Origin: Sphingobium sp. OAS761
Lineage (GTDB): Bacteria; Pseudomonadota; Alphaproteobacteria; Sphingomonadales; Sphingomonadaceae
Reading direction: 5' to 3'
Assembly (NCBI RefSeq): GCF_024168485.1
Contig: NZ_JALJVY010000010.1
Coordinates: 124,001-188,000 of the forward strand
DNA length: 64,000 bases
Shown: positions 35,801 to 43,981 of the stretch, one piece after another
Layout of the letters: every line of letters starts with the position of its first letter
Position numbering within the stretch: position 1 is the first letter of the stretch
Translations under genes and position numbers: made by a program
Notes under the pieces: model-generated
Database searches by the model: none
Told to the model about the DNA's origin: nothing
The model's input: only the letters and a program-made list of their open reading frames with translations

Positions 35801-37197
35801 GGGCGAGTGTACCGGGCATCATGGACGATAGCGCCGTCGATAATGGTCAAACACACATGATCGGTCTTCAGATCGTCCCGCAGCGCCACCCAGCCCGCCT
35901 TCAGCAGGCACAGATCCGCCGACATGCCCAACTGAACCGCTCGGCTCTGGCGAATATCAAGGGGATCGGCCAAGTAGAGCGCGAGAGCCTGCGCCGGATC
36001 GAGCGCCTCGCGGTCTCCCAGTACAGCCCCGCTCGCCGTCCGGCGGCTGACGGCCGCCGCCATGCCCGCCCACGGATCGAAGCCTACATAGGGGGCATCG
36101 CTGCTACCGGCGAGGGCAACGCCGGCATTCAGAAATGCCCGCAGTCGGTAGAGATGCGGCCAATCGTCCGCGTCGACATCCCGCAGATAGGCATCGCCGC
36201 GTTCGACCACGAATGATGGCTGCGTCACGACGCAAAGACCCAGCGCCCTTATCTGGTCGAGCAGACCATCGGTCGTGATCGAGGCATGTTCGATCCGGTC
36301 GTCGGGACTGCAACCAGCCTCCGCCATGGCGGCGAGCGCGAAGACGAGTTCCGTCTCGGTTACACAATGGACGGCCACGCCGCGCCCTGCATCATGGGCG
36401 GCCGTGATCGATCGGACGGTCCGGTCATAAGGGGGCAGATGTCCCTCGTGCAGATGCAGCTTGACCGGGCCAAGAGACAGCCGCGCGTCATAATCCAGCG
36501 CCGACAACTGCGGAGTGCCGGCAAGCACGACGCGCTGGAGCAAGGCGCCTCGCCGTTGTTCGGCACGAATATGGGCATGGTCGACGGCCATGTTCGCCAC
36601 GCTCATGTCGGTGATGCCGGTAATGCCGTGCCGTGCAAGATCGAGACTGATCGCCTCCAGCGGCGGCGGCGCGCTGCGCAACGCCGCACGCAGCCAGACA
36701 TCCTCATCAAATAATTGTCCCGTCCGGATGTCCAGACCCGCCGGCGCTTCCGTCCCGTCCGTCAGCAGGGCTTCGATCGCCGCACTGTTGAGAAACCACA
36801 TGCGACCGCCCCGGTGCTGGACGCGAACCGGGCGATGCCCCGTGACCTTGTCCAGCCATGACCGCTCGAGCATGCCCGCAACGCTTTCATGATAGCCCAA
36901 GCCCCGGACCCAGCCTTGCGCAGGCTTGCTGAGCGCCTGCGCCAGCATTTCCTGATCGAGGACATCCGGTGGGCCGCAGCGCACCGAGCTATAGGCGGCA
37001 GCAGTCGCGGCAAGATGCAGGTGATGGTCGTGCAAACCGGGGATCAGCAACCCGCCTCGTGCCTCAATGCATGGCTCGCCGGGCGAAGCGGTCAACTCCC
37101 CGATCGCGGCCAGGCGCCCTCCCCGGATGCGGACATCCAGTCGCTCCCCGTTCAAGAGTTCGGCATCGCGGATCAACATGGACTGCTTCGCCGTCAT
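35797..37197 (-). CDS. Amidohydrolase family protein, YtcJ-like
   Basis: 466 residues. HDHHLHL supplies the N-terminal metal ligands, then AVHCVTETELVF, a further His in DRIEHASI and an Asp in SSDAPYVGFDP, the layout of YtcJ/N-substituted-formamide-deformylase-type amidohydrolases. Its substrate is unknown, and it differs from the ACMSD-like amidohydrolase at 5349. ATG at 37197. A 15-base palindrome, TGCCACA-G-TGTGGCA, lies 20-34 bases upstream, between it and the IclR gene. Same-strand, probably co-transcribed with the CoA-transferase that follows. Confidence 0.88.
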   Translation of the reverse strand: MTAKQSMLIRDAELLNGERLDVRIRGGRLAAIGELTASPGEPCIEARGGLLIPGLHDHHLHLAATAAAYSSVRCGPPDVLDQEMLAQALSKPAQGWVRGLGYHESVAGMLERSWLDKVTGHRPVRVQHRGGRMWFLNSAAIEALLTDGTEAPAGLDIRTGQLFDEDVWLRAALRSAPPPLEAISLDLARHGITGITDMSVANMAVDHAHIRAEQRRGALLQRVVLAGTPQLSALDYDARLSLGPVKLHLHEGHLPPYDRTVRSITAAHDAGRGVAVHCVTETELVFALAAMAEAGCSPDDRIEHASITTDGLLDQIRALGLCVVTQPSFVVERGDAYLRDVDADDWPHLYRLRAFLNAGVALAGSSDAPYVGFDPWAGMAAAVSRRTASGAVLGDREALDPAQALALYLADPLDIRQSRAVQLGMSADLCLLKAGWVALRDDLKTDHVCLTIIDGAIVHDARYTRP

Positions 37198-37216
37198 CCC
37201 ACACGCTCAACTGGCT

Positions 37217-37231
37217 TGCCACAGTGTGGCA
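37217..37231. promoter_or_regulatory. Palindrome TGCCACAGTGTGGCA (possible IclR operator)
   Basis: Seven-base perfect arms TGCCACA / TGTGGCA around one base, 20 to 34 bases upstream of the YtcJ-like amidohydrolase and just past the end of the IclR gene. IclR proteins bind short palindromes of this size; that this one is theirs is inferred from position. Confidence 0.5.
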
Positions 37232-37321
37232 TAGCCGACCGGCGGGTTTGATCGATGCTGCATTTCACGACGTTCGGTATCTTGCAGATGCATCGCCGCC
37301 GGCTGCGCCGCAATGCAGGGA

Positions 37322-38206
37322 TTATAGCGCAGCCTGCATTCGAGCCCGCATGATGGCCAAAGGCAGAGGATCAGTCACCGCCTCCATCTTCGCCTCCAGA
37401 TAGGGCGCTTGTGGACCAAAGCGCTGCTCGATCTGCTTAATCAAGGCGCTCGCCAGAAATTCCTCGCGCTGACGCATGACTTCACTGATGCCCCCGATCC
37501 CCAGGACCATCTGCGGCTGACCGGCCATTTTCGGCAGTGGCGCGGCAATCATCCCTCCCCCCGGAGTCACCATGTCGCAGGTGAAAGCATAGCCCTTCCG
37601 CCGCACCTCAGCGATCTCATCCATGACCTCACGCGCCTTGAGCAGCGGCGTGCCCTCTTCCGCTTCTGCGTTCGCGCGCATCACGATGCGCGTGATTTCG
37701 GCATCCCTCAGAGTAGCCAGGACCGCATAGCCTGACCCGGATGCCGCAATCGGCCGGACAGTTCCCAAGGTCATGTGAAGGCGAGCCGGGCTGGTCGCCT
37801 GTATCACATGGATGTACTGGATGTGCTGGCCGTTGCGCATACCGAGCACGACGGTGTCATGCGTCTGCTCGTTCAACTCCTTCATCATCGAGATGATGGC
37901 GCCTTCCGCAAAGAAAGGCGAATTCACCCAGCTGCCAAGCAGCGCCACGCGACTGGACGTGATATAGGTGCGATTGCGCGCATCGTAGTTGAGATATCCC
38001 GTACTGACGAGGCTGCGCAGCAGCGCGGACGTGCTGGACTGAGGGAATCCCAAAGCGTCGGCAATCTCCATCACGGAGGAGTGGCGTTGCAGATCGTCAA
38101 AATATTCCAGAATCTCAAGAACGCGGCCAGCGGATTTGACCAGGTTATTCTCAACGGGCAGCTTCGCGATGATCCGTTCCCTCGATGCGGTTTTGCGCCT
38201 TGCCAT
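37322..38206 (-). CDS. IclR-family transcriptional regulator
   Basis: 294 residues. N-terminal winged helix-turn-helix (LVKSAGRVLEILEYFD, then MEIADALGFPQSSTSALLRSL), followed by the IclR effector-binding domain with VLATLRDAEI and a DEIAEVRRKGYAF stretch. Likely controls the downstream amidohydrolase/CoA-transferase genes, perhaps through the palindrome at 37217. The upstream divergent acyl-CoA dehydrogenase pair could also be a target, across an unusually AT-rich spacer. ATG at 38206 with GGAGCAGGATC before it. Confidence 0.92.
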   Translation of the reverse strand: MARRKTASRERIIAKLPVENNLVKSAGRVLEILEYFDDLQRHSSVMEIADALGFPQSSTSALLRSLVSTGYLNYDARNRTYITSSRVALLGSWVNSPFFAEGAIISMMKELNEQTHDTVVLGMRNGQHIQYIHVIQATSPARLHMTLGTVRPIAASGSGYAVLATLRDAEITRIVMRANAEAEEGTPLLKAREVMDEIAEVRRKGYAFTCDMVTPGGGMIAAPLPKMAGQPQMVLGIGGISEVMRQREEFLASALIKQIEQRFGPQAPYLEAKMEAVTDPLPLAIMRARMQAAL

Positions 38207-38738
38207 GATCCTGCTCCCAATTCCGCTTATGATTGTTGGGTTTTCCTAGCACCATCACCCATCTGATGTCCAATGCCCGTTCGCGACGAAAGGCCCCCGA
38301 ATCTCGCGGAACCCGTTCTCTTTGCGACGCACAATTACTTTCCATCCTGATTTATTTGTAACATTATAATTTTATTATTAATATATTATCAAATAAATAT
38401 CCGACATAAATGCGTTATAATACCAAAAAGTTTTGCTATTTTCAGTTTCAGAGAAAATTGAAATTGTTACTATAACGATAGTAATTATGATTTATTCATA
38501 AATTCTACGTGTTATGTTTCGACATATTCTTGTTTTTATTGATTTTTAATTAATTTAAATTTAGACAAATCGAAATTTTTGTGTTAATAATTGTCAGCTG
38601 CATCTGCATCATGAATGTGATGGATGGTCAAGCGCCGTTAGACAGTCTTCCTTCGCAATCCTAACGCTGTCCCGACTTCGGTGATACTCTAGGAACGATA
38701 ATGACAGATCGCCCCGCCCCGGACAGCCGGAGGCGTCC
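38207..38738. other. AT-rich divergent intergenic island
   Basis: 532 bases between IclR and the alpha acyl-CoA dehydrogenase. From 38341 to 38580 I count 48 G or C in 240 bases, about 20%, against a window that is otherwise clearly GC-rich. No credible coding frame is present. The tracts of A/T (TAATATATTATC, TTGATTTTTAATTAATTT) could bend DNA or bind H-NS/MvaT-like silencers, or may be a relic of foreign DNA. The rightmost part near 38700 should contain the dehydrogenase promoter. Confidence 0.6.
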
Positions 38739-39899
38739 ATGAAAGCTGCCAACCTGCATCTGGAGCTGCCGACACTCACGCCCAAGGCTGAAGCGTTGCG
38801 CCAGGAGGTTCGCGCCTTCATCGCCGAAGAGCGGTCATCCGGCCGGCTTCCGCCCCCTCGCCGTATCGGCCTGGGCTTTGACAAGGACATGAGCCGACGC
38901 ATCGCGCAAAAGGGCTGGATCGGCCTCACCTGGCCGAAACAATATGGCGGTCAGGAGCGGAGCGCGCTGGAGCGCTACGTGCTCAACGAAGAACTGCTTG
39001 CCGCCGCGGTGCCGGTCGGCGCCCACTGGGTAGCCGACCGTCAGTCCGGCCCGGTCCTGCTGAAGTTCGGCACCGACGCACAGCGCCGCTTCTATCTCCC
39101 GCGCATCGCTGCCGGTGAACTGACGTTCTCGATCGGCATGAGCGAGCCGGAATCCGGCTCCGACCTGGCGTCCCTGAAGGCCCGGGCCGACAAGGTCGAC
39201 GGCGGCTGGCGGCTCAACGGGCGCAAGATCTGGACGACCAACGCGCATCACGCCCAATATATCATCGTGTTGGCGCGCACATCGGTGGCGGAAGGTTCGC
39301 GCCATGAAGGGCTGAGCCAGCTGATCGTCGACATGACGTCGCCGGGAATCAGCATCAGCCCGATCGTCTCCATGGCGCACGAGCATGACTTCAACGAGGT
39401 GCTGTTCGAAGACGTCTTCGTTGGCGACGATGCGCTGATCGGCAAGGAAGGCAATGGGTGGAACCAGGTCTCGGCTGAACTCGCCTTTGAGCGGTCCGGC
39501 CCTGAACGCTGGCTTTCCAGCTTCCGTCTGATCAGCGAGCTGGTCGACGTGCTCGGCCCCGATGTCCGGCCGTCCAGCCTTGAAGAGCTGGGCCGCCTGA
39601 TCTCGCACCTGCTTTCGCTGCGCCAGCTGTCCATGTCGGTGGCCAGCATGCTACAGCAGGGCAAGTCTCCCAACATGGAAGCCTCGATCGTCAAGGATCT
39701 GGGAACCAAGTTCGAGCAGGAGGCCGTTCGCGTCGTGCGCAATATCGTCAGCGCCGAAGACCTGATCGCCAACGGACGGGCCGAACGGCTTCGCGCCCTC
39801 CTCATCCATGCGCAGCAATATGCGCCCGCCTTCACCATCCGGGGGGGCACCAATGAAATTCTGCGTGGCATCATCGCCAGAGGGATCGGCTTGAGATGA
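38739..39899 (+). CDS. Acyl-CoA dehydrogenase, alpha-type subunit
   Basis: 386 residues. Segments IGMSEPESGSDLASLK and NGRKIWTTNAHHAQ are typical, helix G carries FERSGPERW with the likely catalytic Glu, and the C-terminus reads RGGTNEILRGI. It lacks the RxxFG flavin motif, which the next gene supplies, so the two form an alpha2beta2 enzyme. The stop overlaps the beta start by four bases (ATGA). Paralogue of the alpha gene at 48594 (both have VGAHW-ADRQ and GGQ/H-RSALERY segments). Confidence 0.93.
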   Translation: MKAANLHLELPTLTPKAEALRQEVRAFIAEERSSGRLPPPRRIGLGFDKDMSRRIAQKGWIGLTWPKQYGGQERSALERYVLNEELLAAAVPVGAHWVADRQSGPVLLKFGTDAQRRFYLPRIAAGELTFSIGMSEPESGSDLASLKARADKVDGGWRLNGRKIWTTNAHHAQYIIVLARTSVAEGSRHEGLSQLIVDMTSPGISISPIVSMAHEHDFNEVLFEDVFVGDDALIGKEGNGWNQVSAELAFERSGPERWLSSFRLISELVDVLGPDVRPSSLEELGRLISHLLSLRQLSMSVASMLQQGKSPNMEASIVKDLGTKFEQEAVRVVRNIVSAEDLIANGRAERLRALLIHAQQYAPAFTIRGGTNEILRGIIARGIGLR

Positions 39900-40942
39900 G
39901 CGAAAACCGGAGCTTCTTTCGCGACACCGTCGAGCGGATTCTGACGGATACGCTGGACAAGGCCGATATCGACCTGGCCGAGGAAAAACGTCTTTTGCCT
40001 GCCGCGCTGCACGACGCGCTGGTCGAAAACGGCATCACCTTGATGCTGGTGCCCGAGGAACAGGGCGGCATCGGCGCGAGCCTGGGCGACGCGGCGGCGA
40101 TTTTACGACTGATCGGCGATGCCGCTGCGCCCGGTCCCATCCTCGAAACCATGCTCGGCCAGAAGCTGCTGGCCGATGCAGGCTTCGACCTGGCCGATCG
40201 GCTCGTCAGCCTCGTCTTCGCAGAGACTGTGGCGCTGCCTGCTGCGAACGCCACGCAGTGGGACGAGGCGGCACTTTATGATGTGCCCTGGGCGCAGGCG
40301 GTGGACCATATTCTCGTCATCGCGCGCGAAGGGGACGCCGCCCGATTGATCGTCACAAACGCCGGCGATTGGACTGCCGCCCCGCTGGCCGATGCCGCGG
40401 GCGAGCCACGCGACAACCTGTCCGCCGCCTCGATCACGATCAGGTCCGCGTCGCTCCCGAACTATGACGCTCTGCTTCGAACTGCCGGCATCCTGCGCGG
40501 TGCGCAAATTCTGGGCGCCATCGAGTGGTCGTTCCGCCGGACCGTGGAATATGCCGGTGAGCGCAAGCAGTTCGGCCGAGAGATCGGCAAATTTCAAGCC
40601 GTCCAGCAGATGCTGGCGGAACTCGCCGCGCATTTGCTAGCGAGTGCCAGTATCACAGAAGCGGCGGCGGAGGGACAATCGCCCGGGCTCGTCGCCGCGT
40701 CGCGGTCTCGGCTCGGCGATGCGGTCGATGCAACCATCACGATCGCACATCAGGTTCACGGCGCGATGGGCTTCAGCCTCGAATATGCTCTGAACTCCCG
40801 CACCCGCCGCCTGATGGCCTGGAGGGATGACTACGGGAGCGTGCTTCATTGGCGCCGGGCGCTCGCCGCGAACTTTACCGAGCTTGACAGAGAGACGTTC
40901 TGGTTGGGCGTGTCGGACGCGGGATTGGCTCAGGCAACGTGA
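39896..40942 (+). CDS. Acyl-CoA dehydrogenase, beta-type subunit
   Basis: 348 residues of a shortened acyl-CoA dehydrogenase fold. The flavin motif is ERKQFGREIGKFQ and the end QVHGAMGFSLEYALNSRTRRL is typical of the beta partners in steroid-type heteromeric dehydrogenases. No catalytic Glu of the alpha type is found. ATG overlaps the preceding stop, which couples translation and keeps the ratio equal. Converges with the TetR gene 25 bases away. Confidence 0.92.
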   Translation: MSENRSFFRDTVERILTDTLDKADIDLAEEKRLLPAALHDALVENGITLMLVPEEQGGIGASLGDAAAILRLIGDAAAPGPILETMLGQKLLADAGFDLADRLVSLVFAETVALPAANATQWDEAALYDVPWAQAVDHILVIAREGDAARLIVTNAGDWTAAPLADAAGEPRDNLSAASITIRSASLPNYDALLRTAGILRGAQILGAIEWSFRRTVEYAGERKQFGREIGKFQAVQQMLAELAAHLLASASITEAAAEGQSPGLVAASRSRLGDAVDATITIAHQVHGAMGFSLEYALNSRTRRLMAWRDDYGSVLHWRRALAANFTELDRETFWLGVSDAGLAQAT

Positions 40943-40967
40943 CTGGTTTCGCAGCGGATTCGAAATC

Positions 40968-41570
40968 TCACCCTTCTTTGGGGGTGAAAAGCAGCGTCAG
41001 AATGTCGATCTCGGCTTCCCGCAGGTCGACATCTTCGTAGCCCGCCGGTTCATATTGCGGCGCGCCGCTTCGCGCTGCAAGCCGCTCCATGGCGAGATAG
41101 ACAATGACCGCACGGGAAATCGCCTGGCCCCGGGTCAAAGACGGCGATGCGGCGACCTTTATCCTGTCGGCGATCGCGATCAACATGGGCATGGTGGCTT
41201 CCTGGCGCAGTCGCAGGAAGTCCATGTTGCCGCTATCCGCTATATAATTGCGCGCGTTGAGGATGGGTCGGTTGCGATCCCAATATGCGCTGAAGGCATC
41301 GACCACCGTCTGGCTCAGCAGTTCGGGGGCGGAGCCGGGCGGGGCTTGCCGGATCAGCGTCACGATCTGCTCCATGTCCCTGGCGGCGTCGCTGGACAAG
41401 GCGAAGATGACTTCCTCGATATCCTTGAAATAGAGATAGAAGCTTTGTGAGGCCATCGACGCGGCGCGTGCGATGGCGCTGGCGCTGAGTTTGTGGATCG
41501 ATCCCTTGGCCAACAATTCTCTTGTCGCGTCAAGCAGTCGCCGGCGGCTCTCCTCGCCCTTCCGCCCCAA
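40968..41570 (-). CDS. TetR-family transcriptional regulator
   Basis: 200 residues from TTG at 41570, with helix-turn-helix LLDATRELLAKGSI then SASAIARAASMASQSFYLYF, and DIEEVIFALS. A longer frame from TTG 41657 (229 residues) exists, but the minus-strand sequence 41657-41631 reads TTGACT-N15-TATGAT, a promoter-like pair, and there is no ribosome site before 41657, whereas AGGGACAGG precedes 41570. I therefore take the short start. It lies downstream of the acetyl-CoA hydrolase gene and converges with the dehydrogenase pair. Its target is unknown, and it could be the regulator for the TTACA-N3-TGTAA sites. Confidence 0.85.
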   Translation of the reverse strand: MGRKGEESRRRLLDATRELLAKGSIHKLSASAIARAASMASQSFYLYFKDIEEVIFALSSDAARDMEQIVTLIRQAPPGSAPELLSQTVVDAFSAYWDRNRPILNARNYIADSGNMDFLRLRQEATMPMLIAIADRIKVAASPSLTRGQAISRAVIVYLAMERLAARSGAPQYEPAGYEDVDLREAEIDILTLLFTPKEG

Positions 41571-41708
41571 CGCCTGTCCCTGCTTGTTGAAACGCGTACT
41601 GATTTCGCTTCCCCTTCTGGCGGGACGCTGATCATACAGAAGACGGACCGGAGTCAATGATGAAGGCGAAGGCCCTGGCCACCTGCAATCCTTTGCGGAA
41701 TGCGCTGT

Positions 41709-42953
41709 TCAGCCGAAGTTCGCACGCATCCGGGCCCAGTCGTTTGCCAGTTGATCTCGAAATCCGGGCGCTGCAATGCCGATCAACGCCTCGGCGCGCG
41801 CGTCCAAGCTCCTGTTCCGCAGTTCAGCGACCCCGAATTCCGTCACGACCGTATCGATGTCCGATCGCGCGATCCCGATGCTCGGCTTATCCAGCCGACA
41901 AACGATGCGGGACAAAGCTCCGCCCTTCGCCGTGGCTGGCAGCGCGATGATGGAACGCCCGCCAGTCGATGAAGCCGCCGCCCGCATGAAATCCGCGCCG
42001 CCCCCTACCCCGCTCGACAATTTGTTACCCTGCCATTCGACATTGACCTGCCCGAACAGGTCCACTTCCAGGGCGCCGTTGATGCTCGTGAGGCGAGGAA
42101 CATCCGCAAGCGCCAGCAAGCCATGCGTTTCCAGCGTCGTTGCGAATCCCACAAGGTCCGACCTTGCCAGATAGTCGTAGAATGCCGTTGATCCGTAGGC
42201 GATGCCCGCCATGTGCCCCCCGCCCAGGGATAGAGCGCCGGCCTCCGCCAGATCCCTTAGCCAATCATTCGCCATGCCTGAACGCAGGACAATATCGCGA
42301 TGGTCGCGCAGATATTTCCACACAGCGCCGGGCGCGCCGCCGATGCCGGTCTGGATATGGGCGCCATCGGGGACCAGAGCCGCGACCTTGGCCGCGATCG
42401 CTTCGGCTTCCGCGTTCGGCGCCGCCGGGGCCGCTTCCACGAGGGGGCCGTCAAGCGTCACTACCAGGTCTGCCTCCGACAAGGACAATGACAGCGCACG
42501 GGGGATGCACGGCATGGCGGCGTTGACGATCAGGACACGGCGCCTTGCCCGTCGCCAGACAAGCGTCGCAAAGTCGCTCGCGATCCCCAGCGAACAAAGT
42601 CCCTGCTCATCGGCGGGGCCGACATGCGCCAGCGCGACATCGCATGGCGTCGCCAGCAATTGGCGCGCAATGCCCCAATAGGTGTTGGGGATCAGGCTTA
42701 CGCGGCCTTGCATGAAGCTGCCGCGCATGCAGGACGGCAGCATGAACGTCGTCACCTGCGCGGCGAGCGAGCCGTAGTCCGCCGCCTCGTTCATTCCCGG
42801 CACGAGGCAGCTCAGGATGTTCACCCCCGCCACAGGCTCCGGATCGTCGCGTAGCACCTTCGCGAGCGCCAGAGACTCGCCCGACGCTCCGGGCAGATAG
42901 ATGGTCTGGCCGGGCCGAAACTCCCGCCACAAGGGCTCAAGCGAAGAGGTCAT
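41709..42953 (-). CDS. Acetyl-CoA hydrolase/transferase family CoA-transferase
   Basis: 414 residues. The SINGALEVDLFGQVNVEWQG segment with the family Glu, then GVGGGADFMRAA, matches the class I acetyl-CoA hydrolase/transferase (4-hydroxybutyrate CoA-transferase-like) family. It would move CoA between acetyl-CoA and an acid, forming a glutamyl-CoA intermediate. ATG at 42953; a palindromic repeat lies just upstream. Not an IpdAB-type pair. Substrate unknown. Confidence 0.9.
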   Translation of the reverse strand: MTSSLEPLWREFRPGQTIYLPGASGESLALAKVLRDDPEPVAGVNILSCLVPGMNEAADYGSLAAQVTTFMLPSCMRGSFMQGRVSLIPNTYWGIARQLLATPCDVALAHVGPADEQGLCSLGIASDFATLVWRRARRRVLIVNAAMPCIPRALSLSLSEADLVVTLDGPLVEAAPAAPNAEAEAIAAKVAALVPDGAHIQTGIGGAPGAVWKYLRDHRDIVLRSGMANDWLRDLAEAGALSLGGGHMAGIAYGSTAFYDYLARSDLVGFATTLETHGLLALADVPRLTSINGALEVDLFGQVNVEWQGNKLSSGVGGGADFMRAAASSTGGRSIIALPATAKGGALSRIVCRLDKPSIGIARSDIDTVVTEFGVAELRNRSLDARAEALIGIAAPGFRDQLANDWARMRANFG

Positions 42954-42972
42954 GAAGTTTAACCATCGCTCC

Positions 42973-43040
42973 TAGAGCGATTTCCAATCAGATGGAATCA
43001 TCTGATGGCTCGGAAATCGCGTAAAACCAATAATCGCTCT
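42973..43040. repeat. Interspersed palindromic repeat, copy 2
   Basis: Nested inverted repeat: outer AGAGCGATT / AATCGCTCT (42974-42982 with 43032-43040), middle GATTTCC / GGAAATC, inner TCAGATG-GAAT-CATCTGA (42988-43005). It forms a long stem in the 119-base gap between two same-strand genes. Near-identical to the copy at 34442; the pair suggests a small dispersed element, probably not self-mobile. Confidence 0.8.
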
Positions 43041-43072
43041 GGGTCGGTCGTGATGCCACGACAAAACAGTGT

Positions 43073-43846
43073 TCACTTGATCCCGAAGCGCTGGGCGCCG
43101 TCGATTCGGATCGTCGTGCCGTTCAGAAAGTCATTTTCGACGATATGAGTGGCAAGGCGGGCATATTCGTCGGGGTCACCCATCCGCTTGGGATTGGGAA
43201 CACCGGGCCCCCACTGAGCCTGAATTTCGGCTGGATCCGCGTCTCCGAAAGCCGGTGTCAGGAACGTGCCGGGCGCGATGCACATCACGCGAATGCCAAG
43301 GGGGGCCAGGTCGCGCGCCGCCGTGAGCGTCAGGCCAATCACGCCACCCTTGGCCGCCGAGTAATCGCTCTGGCCCGCCTGACCTTCAAAGCCGGCGATC
43401 GATGCCGTGGTGATCACGACGCCGCGCTGATTGTCGGCCAGCGGATCGTTCGCCGCCATCGCCTCGGCCGCGATGCTGAGGACATTGAAGGTGCCGTTCA
43501 GGAATATGTCGACCGTGCGACGGAATGTGGAGAACGGATAACGCTTGCCGTCGCGCCCGATGATCCGGGCACCAGCAGCGGGACCGCCATGGACGACCAC
43601 CGCCGCACGCAGCGGGCCGAGCCCAGCCGCGACCGCAACGGCTGCGGAAACGGAGCCCTCGCTCAGCACGTCCGTTTTGCAGAATCGTGCGCCGCCTCCC
43701 AGTTCCCGGGCGAGAGCGGCGCCCTTCTCCTCCGCCATGTCGGCGATCACGACCTGCGCGCCGGCTTGCGCGAGCCGGCGCGTCGTCGCGGCACCGAAGC
43801 CGCCGGCACCGCCGACGATCAGCGCTGATGCACCCTTCATATCCAT
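43073..43846 (-). CDS. Short-chain dehydrogenase/reductase, HSD10-like
   Basis: 257 residues. VGGAGGFG cofactor motif, catalytic Ser in TTASIAGFEG and YSAAK (YxxxK). The stretch ARDLAPLGIRVMCIAPGTFLTPAF is highly characteristic of type II 3-hydroxyacyl-CoA/17-beta-hydroxysteroid dehydrogenase (HSD10)-type SDRs. It likely oxidises a 3-hydroxyacyl-CoA to the 3-oxoacyl-CoA with NAD+, feeding a thiolase. ATG at 43846, GGAAGG ribosome site. Divergent from the ECH gene at 43982. Confidence 0.9.
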   Translation of the reverse strand: MDMKGASALIVGGAGGFGAATTRRLAQAGAQVVIADMAEEKGAALARELGGGARFCKTDVLSEGSVSAAVAVAAGLGPLRAAVVVHGGPAAGARIIGRDGKRYPFSTFRRTVDIFLNGTFNVLSIAAEAMAANDPLADNQRGVVITTASIAGFEGQAGQSDYSAAKGGVIGLTLTAARDLAPLGIRVMCIAPGTFLTPAFGDADPAEIQAQWGPGVPNPKRMGDPDEYARLATHIVENDFLNGTTIRIDGAQRFGIK

Positions 43847-43981
43847 GCTGACGCCCTTCCTTCCAACCTTGTTTCATCACACCGCGAAGCTTGATCACGC
43901 CGCGAACGCGACCGCCATCTACGCATCGATGACATCATATGGGGGATGGCTGCGCCGCCGGGTCGATGCCATGGTCCCAAA

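Noticed and set aside
40968..40987. TCACCC-TTCTTTGG-GGGTGA hairpin between the beta dehydrogenase and TetR genes
   Set aside because: Six-base-pair stem with no T-run, inside the TetR coding end; too weak to call a terminator.
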